Source: Triops longicaudatus (taxonomy: Eukaryota; Arthropoda; Branchiopoda; Notostraca; Triopsidae). Taken from it: a stretch of DNA of 64,000 nt. The stretch's first letter is position 1. Every line of letters starts with the position of its first letter. This document shows positions 36,401 through 49,900 of the stretch, piece by piece. The position numbers and the translations under genes are program-made. The stretch is taken from NCBI GenBank assembly GCA_022885665.1, contig JAGQDJ010000036.1, positions 248,001 through 312,000 of the forward strand, written 5' to 3'. Under the pieces are notes generated by a model. It saw only the letters and a program-made list of their open reading frames with translations. It had not been told where the DNA came from and did not search any database.

Positions 36401-37462
36401 AATCAGAAATTCTTGTTACTTATTCAAAATATAGTACAGTCTTGCTATACTCCGAATTAACAATGGCTTATCATAAAAATAACACACTTTTTTAACGTAG
36501 ACAAGTGCATATTAACCGGTAACCTTTTAAACCAGTATGGATAAGAGCGAGTGCAGTGACAGTACAAAAAATAGCAATAACTCACAAGCCAAAGACAAGC
36601 CTAAAGAACACAAGACAAACATTTAACCCTTAATCCAACTAACTAGCTCATTTTTCATTTTTTTTAATAAAACAGTTTTTCTTTATAATGTGCTTATCGT
36701 GATTTTTATGCTATTTTGTTATTCTGTTGAATTTTACTACGTTTCAAACATTTTATGATAATAATGTACTTTAATTAAGTCTGAAAAGGTTAATTCTAGC
36801 AATGTTCCTTTCACTTTCTGAGAAAAGACCTCTGTTCTTGATCGAAGCTTTTCTTACAATTGATAAGTGTTCAAATTTCGCGCTTGGGCTTGTGCAACAA
36901 TTCGGGCTTTGCGCCATCTACTATTAACCAATTAAGCTATTCCAAGATTTTACCAAGCGCAGCCAATGTATTGTCAGCATTTCAGGAGCTCGTATGCAAG
37001 AAAGGCAGCCTGTTGTACCTCTAAATCACACCCTTAGGCGGAATATCCATTACTCTTGCCTCGAGAAACGTCTAGGAGAGGGGAGGAGCTCTTTTTGAAG
37101 CGCTGAATAGCGTATGGGAAGAAGATCCCGCCCGCCTTTGGTCAACAACGACTCGGGTGAAACGCCAGTTTTCCCCCGTGCTTAGCCGCACTAATAGTCA
37201 ACGTTTCAGCTCGTAAAGTACAACATTACGTGACTGACGTTGGGATCTAAACTTACCGCTTTTAGTATTGTTTGCCGTCAACAATTGTGTGAAGTAAAAA
37301 ATCCGTGACAAATCTCCCAAAAGTTGCAGGAAAGGAGAGAATCCAACAGGTGGCTAAAGAAAAACCTGTTGCTTCATCATTTTTTAAAAAAGCCAATTGT
37401 GTGCTTCACATTATAAAAGTCATCAGGAAATATTGTGGTTTCGGAAACTGAGCTAATCAACG
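33492..37462. other. Intergenic, 4 kb; one strong palindrome
   Basis: AT-rich, with scattered short frames lacking any family signal. A perfect 12-bp inverted repeat with a 5-nt loop lies at 34977-35005. The right end should hold the promoter of the transgelin-like gene. No gene was recognised. Confidence 0.45.
34977..35005. repeat. Perfect inverted repeat (hairpin)
   Basis: ACTAGTTAGATA at 34977-34988 is followed by CATTA and the exact reverse complement at 34994-35005. No flanking gene explains it. It may be chance in AT-rich DNA or a small mobile-element remnant. Confidence 0.6.
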
Positions 37463-40400
37463 ATGGCGTATCACGGACCTTCTTATGGATTAAGCAGAGA
37501 ATGCCAAATGAAAGTACGTTTCTATATTGTACCACTGGGTTTCTTTCCTGATTCTTTGACAAGCTGATAGGCAAATTGAACCTTCTTCTTATGCAGTAAA
37601 TTTTACAACCAGGAAATAACTTGATTCTAAAAGAAAAACGGAAAGAAAGCCAGAGAGAAAGACCCGGTTGTGGGTCAAGTTTGCTCAAGAATGCGGGGCT
37701 TTATTTCTTTGGTACGTAACTTGATGCCTGAACGCGTAAAGGCATCCAGAATAACTTTTGACAGAAACCGTAGCTTAGAAAGACCCCCCCCCCCCCCTAA
37801 AAAAAGACACACTGACAGGTTTTCCTTTTTTCGGCTAGTTTAACCCACATTTTTTCTCCCGAAAACATAATAGTAATTAAAACGTTTCTTAATCGTTAAG
37901 AAACCAAGTTTGAGAGACAACGCCCACGGTTTCTTTGAAACTACAATCCACTTTTTCCGCTTGAACTTTCATTCGAGATTGTTCTGATATGTGAGCTAAT
38001 CTACTGTCACGCGCCGTGATTAATTACTGTACTGGCCCCGGAAAAAAAGTTTAGGTCAAAGATACATGTTTATTCCATGACGCGTGTCAACAGTTGTCCT
38101 TCACTTTCGTAGAGTTTAGTAGCTAACATTTGTTTTTATCAAGGAATTGAATCTGTGGGTTTCTTGGCAATGTATAGTTCTATATTTGTAATATATTAGC
38201 TGATAATAAAAGGGTCTGCCGCTCCGATCAAAGACAAGTTCCCGCGGTCTCGTTAGAAAAGAGAAGGGTACATTAGGTACAAAAAGGTTGGGATCAACCG
38301 GTGTAGACATTCTTACAACTCCTTGTATTTCTTTGTTGTTTCCCAGGATAATTTAAACGTTCTAGTGTTTATAAAATTCGTTTTCCATCGTTACTTTTCT
38401 TCATTTACCCCGCCTCGGGTTTACACACGAAGAAGGGAGAAATGATATCAGCACGGCAGTCTTTCATTAGTTAATATACTTTGAATTATTTTAAGCATTT
38501 TCTTTAATTGGTTTAACTTTATTTTTGTGCGACTCTTCGTATGGCTGTATTTCTGTCAAAATTCTTCTGGCTTGAGGGTTTATTTTTCTTCCAGTTACGA
38601 AGGAAGCTATGGGGAAATGTCCATAAACCTTTATCCAGGTCAGACGTGTTGACCTTTCACACTTTCCGTTTTTATAAGCATTTCCTTTCCTTTCCCTCAT
38701 GTATTTCAACTTTACTGTGGAATATGGGGAAGTGAAAAAAAAGGCTATTGTTTTAAGTTTAGACAATATATGTGACCCATTTTTACTGTCGTTTTACTGA
38801 AATGCTCCCTCCATTTTTCCGGTTCTTAAAAAATTCAAATTTTGTTTCATTATTCCCACAGAGTCAAGCCAAATTTAGCCCCGAGCGAGCCCAAGAAGCC
38901 CTAGCCTGGGTAGAAGCTATGTTAGGGCGTGACTTGCCCTTACCACGCCCCGAAGAAGGAATGCGCGATCAGTTGGATTTCGCAGCCGCCCTCAAGGATG
39001 GAGTTGCCCTTTGCGAGTAATTATCCTGCTTTAATTACCGCAGAAAAACAAATAACCTCCCCGAACTTTTCACCTGTGTGGCCAAATACTTTCAACCTTT
39101 TAAGATTTCCGGCTTAAAACTTTCTATAGATGTCAAGTTCCTATCTTTCTGAAAACTTTTTTTTAATGCTCTGGGAACGTGCCCTGACTATTGACTGTCC
39201 CGCTTTACGGGAAATTCAACCAGCACACCCGCCATTGAACATCTTGACTTGTAAAATAAAGTCCATTGTAGCTGAGGTGAAAAACGAGCTATTATAGATT
39301 TATTTGAGTAATATAGCGTTATTAAGTACGAAAGAGTTGTTTCAAATTCTTGAAAACGTATTATGAAATATACCAACAAATTGAAGCAGTCCGCCGACAA
39401 GTTGTAAGGGCTTGTAGACTACCAAATTGATACATTTCTTTGCATTTATTCCTTATGGCATCAACTGAACAATCAACGATAGCTCGAAGCTCATGGTCGG
39501 CATGATATTGTTCCAAAAACTTTGTGCCAGATTTCTTTAAGCATCCATTTTTTTACCGTCGCTTTGACATGTAATCGCTACTGAGAACTATGGTTAAAAG
39601 ATTTTAGGTAGAGAATGCTCGCGAAGTCGACAACGAGCTCAGCTCAAGCAAAAAAAAATCACAACATTAAAAAAATCTTTCGTAAAGATGCCATTTAATT
39701 AAGGTGAGAATTTGAAAAAATGATTGGGAAGAACGCTGCCTTTCTTCTGTTTAGTTCAGTCTCTATCATTTAAATAACTTTGCCTGAAAAAGTGACCACG
39801 CAAGCTACATTTCGGACTGCGATGAGCATGAACCTCTTCGTCTGTCCATATAAAGGCAAGTACCGTTGCCTGATGGATCTATTTACTATTGAAAGTGCTT
39901 TTTCCTTTACAAACCACCTTGTAGGGCATTAGGGTATGGTATGGAGGGTGGTTTTGATAATAGTGCCTATTCAAAAGCATTATAATATATTGTATATAGA
40001 AAAGTCCTGACATTCCTGACGTCATAGAAGGGAGTTGTGTCCATAAAAGGAAAAGGAAGAAGAGCGGTGCAATGGGTACTCTTTGCCTTCTTTTTAGCTT
40101 TTCCAGATATCCATTTTTATCGGTAAATATTCTGTGTAAGAAGTGTTAATGCTCCGATAGCCTGTAATAGATAGCAGTGTTTTTCTGCAGCTTCTTTCAT
40201 CAACGGATGGTACTCAGACAGATTAGAGATTATTACCAATGAAAAGGCGTTTTAGCACCGCGTGTTGCGTTATTCATACCACGCTAGGGAGCAATTATCG
40301 CACCGGAAATATCGGTTTGGGGTTTTGTAGGGTCTTTTAAGGTAGGTCCGGATGCTAATATCGCGTTTGGGTTTCCTTGAAGACAACATTTCGCTTATAG

Positions 40401-43400
40401 AGGATAATTTATTGACGTTTACTTCACTTAATTTTTTTCTTGTTCCTATTCTATTTTGTCGTTTTTTCTCATTTTTTTAGACTGATCAACGTTTTGCAGC
40501 CAAACTCCGTGAAAAGAATTAACACCATGAAAGCACCATTCAAGCAAGTAAGTTATGGAGAAGTTCACAGGGAATTGATAAAAACACGTAAATGTAACCG
40601 ATTTATAAAAAAAAACGAAAAAAGAATTAAACGAAACTGTGGGTCGTAATTAAGGAAGGTAAGCGAGTGGGATTATGGAAAATGTTCGATAACGAAGGTT
40701 TAGTGTGATAATAGTTGTTATTCTTATCGTGGTGCAGTCCTTATGGGTTTACATCTTAATGAAAAACTAGACGTTGAAATTAGAGACCGGTGTGTTTGTT
40801 ATGAAAGTGGGGGTGGTTTCGGGCATTTTATTTTACTTTCTTCGTACCTTCACCGATGGTAGTCAAGAAGTTTTTTGTCCTCTCTAGGGTAGGAAATGCA
40901 TGGAAAAGTGAAGGAGTTTTTGAAGGGTGGTGATAAGACGCATATAGTCCCTTTTGATAAGATTAAAACCTGAAGTGTAAGATAAAAAGCTTCTCATGCC
41001 CTTTTGCGTTGTCGGGGGTAATTTTCGACTGAAAGACTTGTCGGATTTCTGGTTTGGTTGTAACCGTAACCTACTTTCCCTTTTTTGGCTAGTGGGGAAG
41101 AATTCTGCTCTCTAGACGCAAAACATGTTGCAGACTTATGACAGGAACGTGTACGGAACATTCCACAGGCAAGAACGAGCAGTATTTTTTCCCTGCAAGT
41201 CTAGAAATGTTACGTATCAACTTGTTATTTTTGGTCAGTTAATCTCTGAAGCTATAATCTCTGGAAACCAATTAATTGCGTCTCGGAAATGGCAAGACCC
41301 GCTTAATGACAAGAAAATCTCAAGCCCGTTTCACTCCCATTTAATGTAGTGCGAGACTAACCTGGGATTATGGCAACTCCATTAATGACATGACTCGCAT
41401 AAAATCACAGAATTTTCATTACCCATTAGTCATCTTCGAATGTTATTTTTATTATGTTTATAACAACCAGCTAGGGATACGAGCAACAAACATGTCAAAA
41501 ACACCAGTCCAAAAAAAAGAAAGCTTCTGAGCTCTTATTCAAACAGATTTCTAACGGAAATAAGCCTATCTAGTTTCACCCTTCTCGAATTCCTGTTTTA
41601 TGTTTTACAATCTACAATCAGCTCTTTAGTAGAAAGAGTAGCCAAAATTAAGTATACAACATTATCTTTAGCACAGTAAGTTGAAGTGGTGTCCCTCTTG
41701 GGAAAAACAACAAAACACAATTGTCGATTGGACAAGAGTTTTTGTGTTGATCCAAGCGTTATTTTCAAAGATTAAGAAAGATAAGGAAAACATTTTGGAC
41801 AATTAGCGAAGGCCAACGAGCAAAGCTTATAAGCAAACGAGTGCTAAACAGCATTCAGTCACTATTTTGTGAAGAAACAAAAAAATGTTTTCTTTTAGTT
41901 TTCTTTTATAAAGTAGTATTTATGCGATATTTAACTACAAGCATTCAAGGACATCATTTTATATATATATTTTTTCTACTCAACTGTTTTTTCTATGCGA
42001 TATAAATAGTCACCTCCGATAAACTCAAGACCGCTTAAAGTCAAGCTGACTGTTCGGTCCCGGGGCCTTGCTATTAAGCGGGTTCCACTATATTTGCATT
42101 TTTCTGTACCTTTTAAGAACAATTGAGTATTTGATTGCGACTATTCGTTTTTGTACGTTTTTATGTAATCGATGTAAATCATTGTAGAGATTAGGGCAGT
42201 TCGTGACAAAATTAAGACATATCGAGAGTGTAGTAATTGATTTGAAAAGTGTGGAGCACTAATTTACGTGTAATATTAAACGCTGTTTCGCTAGTAAACC
42301 AATCCACCCGTTACAAGATTTAGTCGTAAAGCGCTCCAGTGGTTTGGTCACATTTACCCTGCAGCGTTTTCCGCGGGATTGCTTAAAAGCATCGTTTATC
42401 TAAACTCCCAAGTATTACGTTACACACTGGATGACCCAGACGGCATTTTAAAACATTTTGTCGTTCGCTAGACTGTTTCTTAACGATTATTACCGCAGCT
42501 TTTCTTACAACTTTTCGGATGAAAAGTTTACTCTACCGTTTTTGGAGAAGAAAAGCAATGTTCACTTGTGTGTCGTTTTATCTTTCGTTGCAAGATTTTA
42601 CAACACTTGAAACCGCGCATATTGAAATAACTTCAATTCAGTTGAAGTTTAAGAGTTGCATGCTCGCAGTGTAATTGATAGAATATTGTAAATAAAATAC
42701 ACTAGCGTTCCTTAGGTTTAGGTACCTGTTGGTACTGTCATACACGTAGTTTTCCGTTTTCGCAAGTTTTACTCTTGGAAGAACGCCCTCGAGCATACAC
42801 TCCTGTTAAACGTTCATTGAACAACCTTAGTAATCAAGTTATCCTGCTGAGGCCCGCCCACGGGAGCATTTATTTATCTATCAGCTATTTGCATCCTATT
42901 TTGAAAAAGTCTCGAGTCAAATATGAGTAAAACGTAAAACTGCACGGAACATAATGAGCTTATGGAGTATTTTCTGAAGTGAAAACACATCGTTTACTTC
43001 TGTGAATTTCTCACCTCGAATTAGTTAACCTTGAAAAATTGTTGTTAAAGGCCAATTTTGCAAAAATGACATTATTTTCTATAAGTAAATTATTTCCCTG
43101 TAGTAAATTATAAAAAAGTCTCAAAATAAATTAAAAGAGCTTGTAGATTTATTGGTTGCTTTTGAAGTCTACTTTTCCACATAAGTATTACATTTAAAAC
43201 AATTTGCATCCGTAGTAACAAAAGTCTTTTAAGAACTTCATGCAAAGGTCGTAAGGTTGACAGAGGCTCTGAACCCAAATGAAAGAAACGAGGCAAAGAT
43301 ACCGGAGGGGAAAGCGTAAAGCTGCTTATCGATAGTCCCATCCTTTTTAAAAGCCACCTGTTTGAATGATCCTGCAATTTTTCAAGCCGTCTGCCTACGT

Positions 43401-44960
43401 TTTGGCTAATTACAGGAAGAGTAAATAGAATCTATTAGCTGAACTTGATGTATTTAAACATTTTACAAGAAAAATGAACTCCCTGGTGGGTTCTCAACAT
43501 GGTAGCCACTCATAAAGACCTCGTTGGTATGCTCACGCTACCATGTGTGTTTTGGTGTGTTAGAGCGTGTGTCCAGAGACCTATTACAACCCCGGATTGC
43601 ATGCTTCTATGCTGGTTTTCGGCCTGAGTAGTGGAATAGGAACAGGATTGGACTCAGAAAGAGGTTTATGCTTCGCGTGTCTTTTTTGCTCGTGGTCTTG
43701 TAATGTCTCGCCATCCTATGCTTCAACGAACTGAAGTATGTCAGGATAGATATGCTGCACTTGAACTGCTTGAAATTGAGGTCGATATTTCAAGACCGAG
43801 GGCCAACAGCTGCGCTGATTTATATTGAAAAGAACCTTAAGACACATAGCCTTTGAATGCTTATTTAATTTTTTATATCTTTTTAAAGAAGATAAGCAAG
43901 ACACTTTGATTTTTGTGTTTCAGCGCGAGAATTTGGAAATGTTCCTGAAAGCTTGCGAAGCTTATGGTATGAAGTCCCAAGATTTATTCCAAGTCAGTGA
44001 CCTTTATGAACACAAGAACATGTACATGGTAAGTTTCAGGAGATTTATATTAAACATGTAGACCTTCCAATAACACTGTATACATACTTTCAACCGAACC
44101 AGTTTATTTTATTTATTTTTTTTTTAAGTGAAGTTTTCTTTTTGTGCACTGTTTTCTTTGTCTTTTTTTGTTGACAACGTGATCCCGTCTAAACCCTTGT
44201 TGAGAATGACAGATTACCGTAAAAGCTAATGACGATAATGTTTGACATCTTGATTTTCGGAGTAACGTTTCAATTGACCTTGTCTTTTGTTAGCGTTTCT
44301 AAGAACAGCCGTGCATTGAAATCTCTTAGACAACTGGTGTTCCTGTTTGTGAAAGACTTTTCCTGCATGCGTATCTTAGTATTTATTAATTTCCTCTTTT
44401 CCTAGGTTGTTGACTGTCTATATGCTCTCGGAGGAATGGTAAGTATCACTATAGTTTCGTATTTTTATAATAAATATAGCTTTTTTGTTAATTGCCTTTT
44501 TGTCGCCCAACGAATAAAGGCCCAGAAGAAGGGATTTGATGGTCCGGTGATCGGCGTGAAGGTAGCTGACGAAAACAAGCGTCAATTTACGGAAGAGAAA
44601 CTCGCAGAAAGCCACAAGATTATTGGCCTCCAGTACGGATCCAACAAAGGAGCATCGCAGGCCGGCATGACACCTTATGGTGCCACTCGTCAAATTCGTC
44701 CCGATGGTATTTTTCCTTTTCATTTAACTTGGTTTTTTTTTGCCTCTTTTGATTTAGTTTGCTTCAGTATCTTTCTTTTTAACCTAGCGTTGCTTCAGTT
44801 TTTCAACGATTTATTTGTCATTTTTTAAAGTTTAGTGGTCACTATTTGGAGTAGAGCTCAGATAATTGAAATTCCGTAGCAAATATTCTTCTTTTTTGTC
44901 GCTGAGGTTAATTAGGTGAAATTATTTGCAGAATTCCAGAAGAAACCAAGTGCTTCGTAA
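37463..44960 (+). CDS. Transgelin/calponin-like actin-binding protein
   Basis: Seven exons (37463-37513, 38862-39016, 40481-40547, 43924-44028, 44406-44438, 44520-44706, 44932-44960) encode 208 residues. The start MAYHGPSYGLSRECQMK resembles transgelin-2 (MANRGPAYGLSREVQ). A single calponin-homology domain follows (ALAWVEAML; LKDGVALCELINVLQPNSVKRIN; MFLKACEAYGM; LYEHKNMYMVVDCLYALGGM). One calponin-like repeat closes the protein (IIGLQYGSNKGASQAGMTPYG). These proteins bind F-actin in muscle and cortical cytoskeleton; arthropod relatives are Mp20 and Chd64. Introns 2 and 3 are long (1.5 and 3.4 kb), unlike most genes here. An alternative last exon is described separately. AATAAA occurs at 45456. 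Confidence 0.92.
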
Positions 44961-45172
44961 GACCAAGTGGGAAGGAGCTTTATTTTGCTGCTACTTCGGC
45001 TATTTGTAAAAAAAAAAATCTTAAGTGCCATGAGAGACAAAAGAAAATGATTGAAAGCTTTCGCGTTTCCTACTTGCGCTTTTGACCACTTTGAGAGTTT
45101 GAGTTGGGGAGATGATGTGTACTGCTAAAGGTAAAACTGTATGTTTCCGTTTCTCGTTTTTTCTCCCTCTAG

Positions 45173-45201
45173 AATTCCATCCACATGATGGAATCAACTG
45201 A
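45173..45201 (+). CDS. Candidate alternative last exon of the transgelin-like gene
   Basis: An acceptor with a strong pyrimidine tract (TTTTCTCCCTCTAG) precedes AATTCCATCC. In the same phase as the 44932 exon it gives ...RPDEFHPHDGIN and a stop, against ...RPDEFQKKPSAS for the upstream exon. Both exons begin AATTCCA, suggesting exon duplication. The upstream acceptor has a weaker tract. Both lie before the AATAAA at 45456. Confidence 0.45.
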
Positions 45202-45526
45202 AGCCGTTCCCAGAAAATGCATATTATCTTCTTTAAGAAGAAGAGAAAACGAAACAATAATACATATGCCCCGCCATTGCTTTGAACAAAATTACATTCC
45301 TAAATTCTTCCTCTTTCAATACTGTTGTTTTCCTCCCGTAAATTTGTGGGGTTTGAAGAAAAATACTACGTAAGACGAAAGCTTTTGAGACTTAAAAAAA
45401 GAGAAGTATAACAAATGTTGTTACTACAGACTTTTTGTTCGAGAAATTGTGACGCAATAAAGTAGTTCTTTTACAGTGTATTTACTACGAGTTTTTTTTT
45501 TTTACAAACTCTTTTATGTGAATATT

Positions 45527-46326
45527 CTAATGAGGTTTAGGTACGTGTCCGTCGACGTAAAAATTCCGTGTTCCTTGAGGTAAGGTCAGTTCCATGCCTT
45601 CTAAATCTTTGTTCAAAATTATTTGACAACCTGAAACAATACAAAATTTGAATGCCTCAAAACGTGTGTGTGTTTTTTTTACTAAGAATTAACAAATCCC
45701 TTTGTAATTACTCTTAATGTATGCAACAATTTGTTAAATACCCTGGTACTATTTGAAATTAGGCTTCACAATTTTCTGACATGTTTGTGAGCGCTGAGAC
45801 TGATCGAAGTCGAAAAAAGAAATGAAAAATATGTGCTAAAATGGAGTCTTTCCTATTCATGACCGGAAAACTTAAAAAATAAGGTGGATAAATGTTTCAT
45901 ACTTAATCTGGAATTGGACTTTAGGAAGGCGGCCATATCTAACATATCCTCCTCTTCTTCGACAGGTGGGACGAGTTTCTGAAGATGATTTTCGTCCACA
46001 TAAACGTGACACGTAGAGCAGGCTAATGAAGCCTCACACGCACCTTTTCATGATTGCAACATTAACACATTTTTCAACAATAAATAATAAACAGTTCACC
46101 TTCGACTTCTACGCCATAACGGTGAGCTAGGTACATTGCATTGTCTCCAACTTTGCCTCGAAGTGGATGCCGGTTACCTTTCTTGTCAATAAAAGTAATG
46201 TTCACCCTGAATAAACAAACGGACAACGACATCACATGAATGTAGTTATCATCAGCAATTTTTTAAGGGATTACACTTCATCTTCAGATTTTGGGTCCTG
46301 ATGCTCAAACTCTCCTCCCTGTCGTC
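45527..46326 (-). CDS. FDX2: Mitochondrial [2Fe-2S] ferredoxin 2 (5' exon not located)
   Basis: Four exons are clear on the minus strand: 46275-46326, 46100-46206, 45903-46043 and 45527-45630. They read SEDEVVNITFIDKKGNRHPL, GKVGDNAMYLAHRYGVEVEGACEASLACSTCHVYV, and end NFYVDGHVPKPH, as in human FDX2. The iron-sulfur cysteines are C-x5-C-x2-C plus a later one in LSCQIIL. FDX2 supplies electrons for mitochondrial iron-sulfur cluster assembly. The first visible exon needs one base from an upstream exon carrying the ATG and presequence. Candidates at 46720-46880 (for example a frame starting MLVLLRCALFN, or an exon ending at the CAC|GTAAGT donor near 46780) do not all fit the phase, so the 5' end is unresolved. 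Confidence 0.88.
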
Positions 46327-46925
46327 CTAAAATTTTTCAACAGTAGTCTTTTAAACATAATAATTATTTAATTTACTTAGTGATGTATGAAATAGTTTGG
46401 AAAATACTGGTACAACACTGCATTCAAAGTTGCTTGAGTTCAACACGAATTTGAATTTCCTTAATTGACTGTACGAAAACTTTTCTGTAAGAGATCTAAT
46501 TGCAGTATTCATCGTTGATTTCTAAAAGCGGGACAAGCAAAACGTTTATTCGCACCAACGTGTCTCTTGTTTGAAAACATGATTTTGATTGTTTACATTA
46601 AAAATTAAAATCGCAAAAAACGATTCAAAGGAGTTTTCGATATAAAAGTAATCGATACCAAACTAAAGTGAGCATTGTGCCTATTTACAATGGAATTCGT
46701 CACTTATTTTTGCTCTTAAATCGTTAAAAAGTGCGCAGCGAAGTAGTACTAGCATGGAATTCGTGAGTGACGCGAACTTACGTGTTGTTGGTGAACGCAA
46801 GTGGCGTTTACTTGTGTGTAAATTCTCTTTTAATTGATTGCCAACTAGCACATTGCCTTGCCATTTGAGGTCGTAAAAATAACGTTGGACTGGTTACTTA
46901 GCGGAATTGTAAATAGTTTCATATC

Positions 46926-49900
46926 ATGGCGTGTATTAAGTGTTCAATATTTGCATTCAGTTTGTGTTTATTTGCCAACGCAGCTTTGTCGCGTCTCCAA
47001 TTGGACGCTAGCCAAGCAGCTGATCATGTCCAGTATTCAAATCCGCACAAATTAACTGATATATCGGCATCTTATACGAAACTTGTTCGAAGGGATCTAA
47101 ACTGGACGATGTTAGACAACAGTTCTTCCTCAGAGAATGGAAATGTGTCCGACCATTTTAACACAGTCAACGTATTCGAAGAAGAACCCACAGAACCACT
47201 TCAAGGCATTTACATTGGAGATGCAGCTAAATCCCTTGCCTCATTTCTTCGCAAATTAAGTAACGAGGAACTAGGCGTTACTGCCATGCAAGCTATCTAC
47301 GATAATCTGCCATTTGGACTGTATGAAAAAGATGATGGAGTCCGAGTTAAAGAAGTAAAAAATAAAATAAAAATGAAGAAATAACGTGATCTTGAAGGAA
47401 CCTGCCCAATAACTAAATGTTGAATTCGTAATTTGCAGATTTCGGATAAAATTCAAGCAAAGCTGTCGAGGTACTTCGAGCTCGTCAATAAAAGCAAAAC
47501 TATCGTGGAAGAGTTGTTCTGGCATCATTTACACAGACCGTTAGCCAGTTTGGTACCATGTTGCGATATTACCGATGCGAGTTTGAGGTACTGAACTATT
47601 TTTTGCTTAAAAAATTTGGTTAAGTGGCATAATTATTTTTGTGTAGGTATGACGATCATTTCGGCACCTTCATTTCAAAAGAATATGCTTGCGATGTGAC
47701 TTTGCCGTCGCAGCAGCTTTTTGCGTTCACTCCGGGTCATAATTTGACGGAAGGTAATTATCAAATAAAGGAGATTATTTTTTATTTCAAACCTGAATCA
47801 TCCTAATTAGGTGCACCAAATGTAAAGATATAAACAAAACGCTTTGAAATAATTTACTTTTAGAAAACTAGAGCCTTGTAACTAGAAGGCTAAATAAAAC
47901 AATAGTCCAAGAATAAGTACCATTTTTTTCTCAATTTTAGTGTTCGCGAGCAATCGAAAGCTAAATCCTATCAAATGGCAATACTTTCTGGGACCTGACG
48001 GGGTATTGAGTGAGTACCCCAGCCATCGCGGGGATAGCCGCACGGGGTGTAAGCCTTTCGATGTCGATCGTCGGAGAAATTTGTTTTTCAAAGCAGTGAA
48101 ACCTCAGAAGAAATACATTATTATTGTGTTGGATCACAGTAGCGCTTTGAACGCCCATCAGCTAAATTTGGCGAAAACCATAAGTACTGTTATTTCTTTT
48201 CATGTAATTTTTATACTTATAACAAGTTCTTGGACTGTTTAGGCAAGTACCTACTATCTACGCTGTCCGAAGATGACTACTTTGGCTTAATAGCTTTGTC
48301 TGATGAAGTTCGTTTCGCGAACGGAGGCTGTATGAGTGCCAAAGGCTTAGTACAAGCGACACCAGAAAATAAATTTGTTCAGAGCCAGTACATTGATACC
48401 TTAACAAGGGCCAGAGGTACAATATCGCAATACATGTTTATAATAAGAGATTGTTTAGTTAATAAATATTTTCTTTTCTCGTTCCAGCCGCTGCGAACCA
48501 TACGCTAGGGTTTCTAACTGCATTTGACATGCTTAAACAGTATGTGAAAACTGAAAGCGAATTTGGTCCTGTTAATTCTGAATCGTGCCAAATCCCTGTG
48601 CCTGAAACGTTATTTCTGTATGTAAGCCGTGGCCTGCTGACATCATTGGCAGAGCCCAAGATTCTTATGAATCTGATTCGCCATGAGCAAAACTGTGTAA
48701 AAGGACAAGTTGTGATCAACACTTACGCAGTTATTGATGGTAAATATTTCGGAAAGTTGTTTTTTCCCCTTTAATCTTAACAGTATTCTTTTGTTTACGG
48801 ATTACAGAGGGAAAACCCATTATGTACGAGAAATCCTTTTTGCAAGATTTAGCTTCACAGAATTTCTCGCGTTATAACGTTAGTGGTCATGAATTCCCGG
48901 TGAAAAGAGGTGTAGCCTTGGCTGTCAATTCAACAAAAGGCTTGTCATCCACGATGGGCGATGTTTACAGTGTTTTGAATGTCAGTTCTGTGCCGTCAAG
49001 GCCAGTTATTAGTTGGCCTTCTTGGGATCCCATAGGCAAAGGTTTGTTAACCTTGTTTGACTCAAGCATCTTTATGCGCGAACGGTTTGTTTATTTGTTG
49101 TTCTTGTAGGACTTGTGGTCAGTATCAGCCAAGCGTGCTATCATCTAGATCATTTGATAGGCGTTATTGGCCTAGATTTGCATTTGTCAGATTTGGTGGA
49201 AGATGTTACGTATTTTAAGCAACCCGGACCTTCCTACGCGTTTATCGTCGATGAATCGGGTATATTATTTCTTCTTTCTTTCAATTTGTAATGCTTTTTA
49301 GTTATTAGTTTTCACTTCCGAGGAAAACCAGAGGATTGTTACAGTTTTATGGATTAATATGTATATAAATTATCATTTGTCTTGTCTAAGGTTTGACCCT
49401 AATGCATCCCTCGATGCCGAGGCCTTCGCTAGCCCAAGAACTGCCTTTATTTGCGGATATCAGCTCGTTAGAGCTGCGAGAAGGTTTCCTTATGGTCCGG
49501 AAACGCTTGTTTAGTGAACCTAGTGGCACACATACATTAATTTCCTTGGATCCTCGTAATTCTTCTGCCTCTCATCAAAAAGTAAGCCGAATGTTAGAAT
49601 CCTTCGTTAGATATTCCTGCTGAAGTCGTAATTATTTCCTTGTAAGGTGCATTACACTTGGGAAAAAGTAGCTGGGTATCCATATGTGGTATGCGTCGTC
49701 TCTGTAGAATATGAAGGACAAGATATCCGGGTTTTGAAACGTGTCAGCGTACCATCTCCTACGGATGTAGTTTACCATCGTTTGGACTTAGTTTCAACGC
49801 CTACGAAAGTTCAGCGTTGTCGATACTTCAAGCAAATGGCCACTATTGGTGAGTTTGTAATATATTCCCTTCCGGAATTTACATTCAATCTTTTTTTTAT

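Noticed and set aside
46674..46748. Frame starting MLVLLRCALFNDLRAK as the FDX2 presequence exon
   Set aside because: Joining its only usable donor to the 46326 acceptor creates an immediate stop codon (T plus GA).
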